DNA of 22,883 bases. It comes from DAOUEG01 sp964589285. GTDB taxonomy: Bacteria > Chloroflexota > Dehalococcoidia > Dehalococcoidales > RBG-16-60-22. Made by a program: the position numbers and the translations under genes. Each line of letters starts with the position of its first letter. Within the stretch, counting starts at the first letter, position 1. The notes beneath the pieces are model-generated. The model saw only the letters and a list, made by a program, of their open reading frames with translations, ran no database searches and was not told the origin of the DNA. Of this stretch, positions 22,658 to 22,883 are shown piece by piece. The stretch lies in NCBI GenBank assembly GCA_964589285.1, contig CAZPSP010000024.1:1-22883 (forward strand), in the 5' to 3' direction.

Positions 22658-22883
22658 TTAGACAGAGCGGCGAGTGCGGACGATGAGAACGATCATCGCG
22701 ATAACGAGGATAGCGCCGATGACGATGATGGCCCAGATCCAGGCCGGGGTGATTTCTTCAGTCACGGGCGGTGCAACCGTGAAGGTGGTCACGGTCTGCT
22801 CGGGGAGGATGATCGTGGGAGCCGGCTGAGTGGTGATGGTGATCTGAGGCTGCGTGGGAGCAGCGGTGGTAGTAACCTCAGCG
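22658..22883 (-). CDS. C-terminal part of a membrane-anchored surface protein (5' end outside the window)
   Basis: Only the last 74 residues are in the window. They comprise a Thr/Pro/Gln-rich stretch (TTTAAPTQPQITITTQPAP), then TPAW, one strongly hydrophobic helix (about 22 residues from WIWAIIVIGAILVIAMIVLI) and a basic end VRTRRSV. The layout matches the C-terminus of the propeller protein at 17051-20104: a Thr/Pro/Val linker containing QTV, a P-x-W just before the helix, and a short Arg-containing tail. The missing part should therefore be exported and exposed. The stop is followed by a strong terminator. The identity of the full protein cannot be read here. Confidence 0.85.
   Translation of the reverse strand, partial: AEVTTTAAPTQPQITITTQPAPTIILPEQTVTTFTVAPPVTEEITPAWIWAIIVIGAILVIAMIVLIVRTRRSV

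Overview
The window reads as a chromosomal segment of a GC-moderate bacterium, most likely a member of the Chloroflexota, class Dehalococcoidia. This is inferred from the mix of conserved genes (gatB-secG; radA-ispD-ispF-cysS), a tiny two-CxxC protein of the DUF5679 type, and large surface proteins that end in a Pro/Thr-rich stretch plus one C-terminal membrane helix. No rRNA, tRNA, CRISPR array, insertion sequence or prophage module was seen.

Layout. (1) 67-1816: gatB and secG on the plus strand, closed by a clear intrinsic terminator. (2) 1906-2316: a 46-residue zinc-ribbon-like protein with its own consensus-like promoter, then a hairpin terminator. (3) 7022-2328, minus strand: radA, ispD, ispF and cysS, followed by a small membrane protein and a YbjQ-family protein. 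The ispD/ispF/cysS reading frames overlap by 4 bases each. (4) 7164-8571: an unrecognised multi-pass membrane protein converging on a DegV-family lipid-binding protein. (5) 13599-8683, minus strand: a MarR-type repressor followed by three consecutive MATE-family multidrug transporters, each separated by 9 bases. A consensus sigma-70 promoter whose -10 lies inside a near-perfect palindrome stands in front of the repressor, so the block looks like an autoregulated efflux operon. (6) 13716-16968: a decayed short-chain dehydrogenase remnant, an IclR-type regulator, a long intergenic gap, a ferredoxin-like protein, and a converging minus-strand operon of a 52-residue membrane peptide, a 4-oxalocrotonate-tautomerase-like enzyme and an FMN reductase. 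(7) 20104-17051: a 1017-residue secreted, membrane-anchored protein with Asp-box propeller repeats and two fibronectin-III-like domains. (8) 20305-21570: a MoeA-type molybdopterin molybdenumtransferase with divergent signature motifs. (9) 21571-22657: a gene-poor stretch with direct and inverted repeats, a 128-residue protein of unknown role, and a run of REP-like hairpins. (10) 22658-22883: the C-terminal end of a second anchored surface protein, with a strong terminator.

The best candidates for something not routinely described are the MarR-led triple MATE operon with its promoter-embedded palindrome, and the recurring C-terminal surface anchor. Housekeeping assignments are strong. Functions of the small membrane proteins, the 128-residue protein and the surface proteins are not known from sequence alone.
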